Shown piece by piece: positions 62,694 to 64,000 of a stretch of DNA of 64,000 nucleotides. The position numbers were made by a program, and so were the translations under genes. Under the pieces are notes generated by a model, which did not search any database, was not told the DNA's origin, and worked only from the letters and a program-made list of their open reading frames with translations. Where the stretch lies: assembly GCA_949290055.1 (NCBI GenBank), contig CASEQJ010000001.1, forward strand, positions 1 to 64,000, given 5' to 3'. Position 1 is the stretch's first letter, and each line of letters starts with the position of its first letter. This DNA is from an uncultured Olsenella sp. (GTDB lineage Bacteria; Actinomycetota; Coriobacteriia; Coriobacteriales; Atopobiaceae).

Positions 62694-63141
62694 CGTAGCC
62701 TCCCTTCAGCCAGTCTGCGCGCAGGTCGCCCGAGGTCGTGACGCGCAGCTCCACCAGACCACCCTCCCCGGTGCCCAGCGCCGCGACGAGCGCGCCGAAC
62801 AGCGGCAGGGGACGAACGTCCCCCTCAAGCGTCACCTCGACCCTCCCCTCCTCGTCAGGGCCGTCGAGCGTGACCTCCCAGTCGGAGGCGCCTCCCTTGT
62901 GAAAGATCGAGAGGTCGGGCACCGCACCCAGCCTTCTCAGGGCATAGTCGCGCGCCTCTCCCTCGCCGCCCCGGAAGGTGACGGCGAGACGCGCGAGCTC
63001 GCCGGCGGTCGCCGCCATGACCGTTCGCGTATAGAGGACGCATGCCGGCTGGGCGAGAAACGCGAGCAGGGTCAGGACGACCGGCAGAAGCGCGGCCGCC
63101 TCCACGCTCACCTGTCCCCTCCGGTCTCCGCGTCCGGCCAT
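62668..63141 (-). CDS. TadE-like pilus assembly protein (2)
   Basis: 157 residues. GQVSVEAAALLPVVLTLLAF is a TadE-type prepilin helix after a basic leader (MAGRGDRR). The extracellular part is acidic. GGAG precedes the ATG, which lies 1 nt after the Flp-like stop codon. The two TadE-like genes flank the TadG-like gene. Confidence 0.82.
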   Translation of the reverse strand: MAGRGDRRGQVSVEAAALLPVVLTLLAFLAQPACVLYTRTVMAATAGELARLAVTFRGGEGEARDYALRRLGAVPDLSIFHKGGASDWEVTLDGPDEEGRVEVTLEGDVRPLPLFGALVAALGTGEGGLVELRVTTSGDLRADWLKGGYGDWIEMWG

Positions 63142-63142
63142 G

Positions 63143-63337
63143 TCAGTACTCCATGACGTCCTTGAGCAGGAAGACGCCGCCCTGCTCGAAGCCATGGGAC
63201 GCGCTCGTCGTCGCGAGGTTCACCAGCACGCCGTCTCTGCCCGCATGCCACAGCAGCCCGAGGGCGCCGACCGCGGAGACGAAGGCAGCGAGAACGAGGA
63301 GGTACTCCACCGTCGACTGGCCGTCCGACCCCCTCAC
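63143..63337 (-). CDS. Flp-type pilin-like small protein
   Basis: 64 residues. GTG start at 63337 overlapping the upstream stop codon (GTGA). Short leader, then GQSTVEYLLVLAAFVSAVGA, matching Flp/TadE pilin helices with Glu at position 5 of the mature form (G-QSTVE). The length fits a minor pilin. Confidence 0.8.
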   Translation of the reverse strand: MRGSDGQSTVEYLLVLAAFVSAVGALGLLWHAGRDGVLVNLATTSASHGFEQGGVFLLKDVMEY

Positions 63338-63777
63338 TCGGCAGCGAGCGAGCCAAGCTCCGACGCCTCCATACGCCAGGTGACGACTTCGCTTCCCCTT
63401 CCCTCGTCCCTCTCGGAGACGAGGCATATCTCCACCCAGCCACTTCCCTGCAGCACACATGCCCATGTCCTTCCCAACAGGTCCAGATAGCCGCTTCGCA
63501 CCACCACGCACCCACCCTGCGCACGACGTTCCTCCAGAAGCGCGCTCGCCGCGCCCTCCACCCCCTCGGAGCTCTCATGCTCTTCTCGTTGGTGAGAAAT
63601 CCCCAGGTCGGTGAGCCTCCCCTCAACCCCGTCGCCCACCTCGGCAGACGACGTCCCCCGCAACGTGCGGGCGTCCCTCTCCCCCGGCTTCTGCCCGGTC
63701 CCGACGCACGGGGCGGCAACCGAGAGGGCGGCCGCGCAGACGAGCGCGAGCGCGACCGCCGCTTCGCGTGCCCTCAC
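63334..63777 (-). CDS. Small secreted protein of the tad locus, unknown
   Basis: 147 residues. Signal-peptide-like start MRAREAAVALALVCAAALSV followed by a polar domain with two or more cysteines (GGCVVVRSG, TWACVLQGSG). GTG start overlapping the Flp stop codon (GTGA); its own stop overlaps the next gene (GTGA). Not recognised. Confidence 0.7.
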   Translation of the reverse strand: MRAREAAVALALVCAAALSVAAPCVGTGQKPGERDARTLRGTSSAEVGDGVEGRLTDLGISHQREEHESSEGVEGAASALLEERRAQGGCVVVRSGYLDLLGRTWACVLQGSGWVEICLVSERDEGRGSEVVTWRMEASELGSLAAE

Positions 63778-63968
63778 AGCGAGTTGATGCCGTTCGCGAT
63801 CGCCTCCCAGAGCTCGGAGACCCGGTCCCTGAAGGCCACAATCGCGACAATCGCAATGATCACGAGCACGCCCACGAGGATTGCGTACTCCGTGGTTCCC
63901 TGGCCCTCGCGCCCGGCGAGCAGCCTCCTTGCGTCCCTGACCAAACCCGACAAACGACGACCACCCAT
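63774..63968 (-). CDS. Flp-type (type IVb) major pilin
   Basis: 64 residues. A basic leader, then GQGTTEYAILVGVLVIIAIV, the Flp pilin processing site and hydrophobic helix with Glu5. A short C-terminal helix follows. AAGGGAG precedes the ATG. It is the first gene of the tad operon part visible here; motor and platform genes should lie to the right of the window. Confidence 0.9.
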   Translation of the reverse strand: MGGRRLSGLVRDARRLLAGREGQGTTEYAILVGVLVIIAIVAIVAFRDRVSELWEAIANGINSL

Positions 63969-64000
63969 GGAAAGCTCCCTTCTCCTGCTGCCTAACCCGC

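Noticed and set aside
1-64000. CRISPR array, insertion sequence or prophage
   Set aside because: No regularly spaced 24-37 nt repeats, transposase, integrase or phage structural genes are visible.

Overview
The window is a 64 kb piece of a high-GC (roughly two thirds G+C) bacterial chromosome. The best guess is an anaerobic actinobacterium of the Coriobacteriia (Olsenella/Atopobium type). This rests on codon use, AGGGAGG-type ribosome binding sites with many GTG starts, a giant 2-hydroxyacyl-CoA dehydratase activator-like gene with a TetR gene, a CarD regulator, a tad/Flp pilus locus and a BrnQ carrier. There is no rRNA operon, CRISPR array, transposase or prophage. One tRNA (Phe) is present.

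Layout. 0-12 kb: the end of a GntR regulator with a DUF1648-type membrane protein, an AAA/DUF4143 ATPase beside a 55-bp palindrome, small metal/membrane genes (HMA protein, YgbA-like, DUF454), a CydDC-like ABC exporter pair, a MarR/ArsR-like regulator with an MFS pump, and a CmpB-like membrane protein. 12-32 kb: mostly housekeeping genes, namely a dehydratase-activator-like protein with TetR, lgt, NifU-like, U32 peptidase, tyrS, a class A penicillin-binding protein, a degenerate C39-like surface protein, phosphoglucomutase, RlmKL and the Kup potassium transporter.

32.3-51.3 kb: one uninterrupted 12-gene minus-strand operon that does not look like housekeeping. Read 5' to 3' it encodes a zinc-ribbon membrane protein, a small membrane protein, a membrane-anchored zinc-ribbon GTPase, a GrpE-like factor, an Hsp70 (DnaK), an Hsp70-vWA fusion, a zinc-ribbon/FN3 protein, a second zinc-ribbon GTPase, a GAP1-like protein, a HerA/VirB4-like ATPase, an HD hydrolase and a small protein. 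Gaps are 3 to about 40 nt. It resembles the paired-GTPase/GAP1 class of predicted NTP-dependent conflict systems, here joined to a complete chaperone set. It is the most interesting object in the window.

51.7-59.2 kb: citrate synthase, an ACT protein, CarD, a cyclophilin lipoprotein, BrnQ, a Tat-exported alpha/beta-hydrolase lacking its serine, acylphosphatase, tRNA-Phe and an orphan HicB-HTH protein. 59.3-64 kb: the distal part of a tad (Flp type IVb pilus) operon, made of two Flp-like pilins, a small secreted protein, two TadE-like proteins, a TadG-like protein, DUF192 and an FHA protein. Many of these genes overlap at their stop/start codons. The pilus motor genes must lie beyond the right edge.

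Non-coding structure is rich. A 12-mer, GTTCTTCTCGCC, recurs at least 12 times, often at gene edges, and is absent as an exact match from the 19 kb operon. A 25-nt repeat occurs three times in each of two intergenic islands (27.4 and 51.5 kb) with the same arrangement. There are also a MITE-like 130-bp inverted repeat, a 21-bp-periodic triple direct repeat, and several REP-like hairpins.
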